NCBI RefSeq assembly: GCF_005121165.3
Contig: NZ_CP034413.3
Span: 62,001-126,000, forward strand
Length of the DNA: 64,000 nucleotides
Direction: 5' to 3'
From: Dysosmobacter welbionis
GTDB lineage: Bacteria; Bacillota; Clostridia; Oscillospirales; Oscillospiraceae
Position numbers and translations under genes: made by a program. Below the pieces are notes generated by a model that was given only the letters and a program-made list of their open reading frames with translations, ran no database searches and was not told the DNA's origin. Shown piece after piece: positions 63,001 to 64,000 of the stretch; the stretch's first letter is position 1; each line of letters opens with the position of its first letter.

Positions 63001-63625
63001 GGGCCCGGGCCTTGAAGCGGCGGACGGCGTCCCAGTCCACCAGGCGGCTCATGTCGTCGTAGTCCAGCACCTCGATCTTCTGGATCTCATGGGAGGTGCG
63101 GAAGCCCTCAAAGAAGTGCTGGAAGGGGATGCTGCCCTTGATGGCGGCGAGATGGGCTACGGCGCCCAGGTCCATGCACTCCTGCACGCTGGAGGAGGCC
63201 AGCTGGGCGAAGCCCGTCTGGCGGCAGCCCATGACGTCAGAGTGGTCGCCGAAGATGGACAGGCCGTGGGTGGACACCGTCCGGGCGGAGACATGCATGA
63301 CACCGGGCAGCATGGAGCCCGCGATCCGGTACATGGGCGGGATCATCAGCAGCAGGCCCTGGGAGGCGGTATAGGTGGTGGCCAGGGATCCGGTCTCCAG
63401 CGCGCCGTGCATGGCGCCGCAGGCGCCGGACTCGGCCTGGAGCTCCATCAGCTTCACAGGCTGGCCGAAGATATTCTTCATGCCGGCGGCGGCCCACTCA
63501 TCCACGTGGTCTGCCATGGGGCTGGAGGGCGTGATGGGGTAGATCGTCGCCACTTCCGTGAACGCGTAGGAGATATAGGCGGCTGCCTCGTTGCCGTCCA
63601 TGGTCTTGAATTTCTTGAGGCTCAT
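60098..63625 (-). CDS. nifJ: Pyruvate:ferredoxin (flavodoxin) oxidoreductase
   Basis: Single-chain enzyme that oxidises pyruvate to acetyl-CoA and CO2, passing electrons to ferredoxin; central to anaerobic fermentation. 1175 aa, the full family length. It starts MSLKKFKTMDGNEAAAY. The N-terminal domain has ATIYPITPSSPMADHV. Two 4Fe-4S ferredoxin motifs lie near residues 690 and 750 (CIGCNQCSLVCP and CQGCGSCADVCP). The C-terminal TPP domain includes GACAGCGETPYMKL and GDGWAYDIGYGG. Together with the CoA-transferase it supports an acetyl-CoA to butyrate-type fermentation. Confidence 0.97.
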   Translation of the reverse strand: MSLKKFKTMDGNEAAAYISYAFTEVATIYPITPSSPMADHVDEWAAAGMKNIFGQPVKLMELQAESGACGAMHGALETGSLATTYTASQGLLLMIPPMYRIAGSMLPGVMHVSARTVSTHGLSIFGDHSDVMGCRQTGFAQLASSSVQECMDLGAVAHLAAIKGSIPFQHFFEGFRTSHEIQKIEVLDYDDMSRLVDWDAVRRFKARALNSEHPTVRNTVQNPDTFFQHREACNGAYDRLPAIVEEYMKAVSDLTGRDYQLFNYYGSPDADRVVIAMGSVCGTLGEVIDYLNAQGEKVGIIQVHLYRPFSVSHFLAKLPDTVQTVSVLDRTKEPGAIGEPLYEDVCTALAEAGRSGIKVLAGRYGLSSKDTTPAQMKAVYDNMAGEQKNHFTVGIVDDVTRRSLDVGEHISTAGGSTIECKFWGLGSDGTVGANKNSIKIIGDNTPQYVQAYFEYDSKKSGGVTKSHLRFGKESIRSAYYVTQADFVACHKQSYIHSYDIVHEVKPGGTFLLNTLWKGEELERNLPNHVKRTLARNHVKFYTIDAVSIAQELGLGNRTNTVLQAAFFKLSGVLPVDEAVQYMKDAITHSYFKKGDKVLNMNYAAVDRGLQSVEEIRVPDSWKDLPDEPLEQTETAGVPDYVRDVLIPVNAQAGDKIPVSKFLSFADGVTEVETSKYEKRGIAVDVPQWLPDNCIGCNQCSLVCPHAAIRPFLFTKEEAEQAPAGCITHKANGRGMENYTFRIQVDPLDCQGCGSCADVCPAREKALVMKPLESQMPEQDNWNHCLSLSEKANPLDKFTVRGSQFQRPLMEFSGACAGCGETPYMKLMTQLFGERMYIANATGCAQAMFLSVPSIPMVKDSAGHGPALSNSLFENNAEYSLGMCLSVDQQRNQVKTHAKAALDTTSDAALKAALESWLQDGDDGDKTRAVSDALIAALNQTADSSADVRFLRDNADQLVKKTMWMYGGDGWAYDIGYGGLDHVLASGIDVNILVVDNELYANTGGQASKATPIGAVAQFAASGKKTPKKDLGMIAMNYGHVYVAQVSMGANPAHVVKALKEAEAHKGPSLVIAYAPCINHGIAKSMKVSQAEQKLAVECGYWPLFRYSPELAAEGKNPFQLDSKAPNGKLREFMMGEVRFSGLTRTFPQIAEQLFAEAEEQCAARYAQYEKLAAQK

Positions 63626-63903
63626 GCAGTCTCGCTCCTTTTTTCCATCCTCTCGGGGAGGACAGCGTGATTTCCTTTCCTACTTTACCGCAGGGGGATG
63701 CCTCCTGTCCAAATCCATGGAATTTATGAAAAATCCCGCGGATTTTCCACGGATGCGGACGGCAATCTCCCCAGTTTTCCCAGGAGTTTTTGTGCCCGGC
63801 CGCGCTTTTGCGTCCAGGCCGGGCATGTGCCTGCCGCTGTTTTCCGGCTTTTTCCGGCATGGTTCGGCCCGGCGCGGGACAAGCTAGGGCGGAGGTGATC
63901 TAA

Positions 63904-64000
63904 ATGCATGATGACAGCCGCAAGGTAGAGCTCCCCCGGCGGAGAAAGCAGGAGAAGCCCATCCCCAGCGTCTATCCGGTGCTGGACACCGATCTGGCCC
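63904..64000 (+). CDS. Unknown gene, cut by the right edge
   Basis: GGAGGTGATCTAA precedes the ATG at 63904. Only 32 codons are visible (MHDDSRKVELPRRRKQEKPI...), basic at the start. Too short to name. Confidence 0.6.
   Translation, partial: MHDDSRKVELPRRRKQEKPIPSVYPVLDTDLA

Noticed and set aside
60080-63670. Very long plus-strand open frame opposite nifJ
   Set aside because: Antisense shadow of a GC-rich gene: high His/Gly/Val/Leu, no domain, no ribosome site of note; nifJ on the other strand is certain.

Overview
This window is high-GC chromosomal DNA (my impression is about 60 percent GC) from a spore-forming Clostridia, most likely an anaerobic gut member of the Oscillospirales (Flavonifractor, Lawsonibacter or Oscillibacter-like). 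The evidence is the Firmicutes order yicC-remA-gmk-rpoZ-priA-def-fmt-rsmB-rlmN, sigG and gerW for sporulation, cdaA/cdaR, an IspH-ribosomal S1 fusion, two T-box leaders, a pyruvate:ferredoxin oxidoreductase and a butyryl-CoA-type CoA-transferase. I saw no rRNA, tRNA, prophage, transposase or CRISPR array. It is essentially core genome.

Layout. 1-13.0 kb (minus strand): one long, tightly packed run that probably starts at a good promoter before cdaA. It covers c-di-AMP synthesis (cdaA, cdaR), an RseC-like protein, DUF5685, a J-domain protein, yicC, remA, gmk, rpoZ, priA, def, fmt, a YugP protease, rsmB and rlmN. 13.1-16.3 kb: cysteine desulfurase with a Se/S-carrier-like DUF3343 protein, ispF, ispD and a CarD regulator. 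16.6-18.0 kb: CoA-transferase. 18.1-23.5 kb: murR-type regulator, BaiN-type flavoprotein, cmk, plsC and the ispH-S1 fusion, nearly all with overlapping start and stop codons. 23.7-28.8 kb: M50 protease, scpA, scpB, DUF2953, gerW, dacF-type carboxypeptidase and rluB. 28.9-30.7 kb: rpsB-tsf. 30.9-40 kb: short units on both strands (TPR/DUF4261 protein, ylmC, sigG, a DUF4353 lipoprotein, a thioesterase, glnS, a GNAT-YoaP protein, a membrane XRE protein). 40-44.7 kb: DUF6514, rnmV, holA and comEC. 44.7-53 kb: S-layer-homology protein, a repeat patch beside hinT, small conserved proteins, T-box-controlled alaS and DUF5662. 53-64 kb: an XRE protein with a long pentad repeat, a YeiH transporter, a sigma/anti-sigma pair, T-box-controlled tyrS, a ribbon-helix-helix-like protein, a GntR regulator, nifJ and the start of one more gene.

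The most important reading note is that at least eight genes (rlmN, fmt, priA, DUF5685, ispD, the CoA-transferase, baiN and the XRE pentad-repeat protein) are interrupted by an apparent single-base loss, always inside a G/C run of 4-5 bases, and each is restored by adding one G/C. Because several are normally essential, these look like homopolymer under-calls in the sequence rather than real pseudogenes. They are annotated here as whole genes.

No clear new multi-gene system stands out. The better leads are the xAxGx pentad-repeat XRE protein, the unknown gene between the alaS T-box and alaS, the 79-bp duplication of the hinT 3' end around a cluster of palindromes, the Gly/Tyr-rich J-domain protein coupled to DUF5685, and the desulfurase/Se-S-carrier pair.
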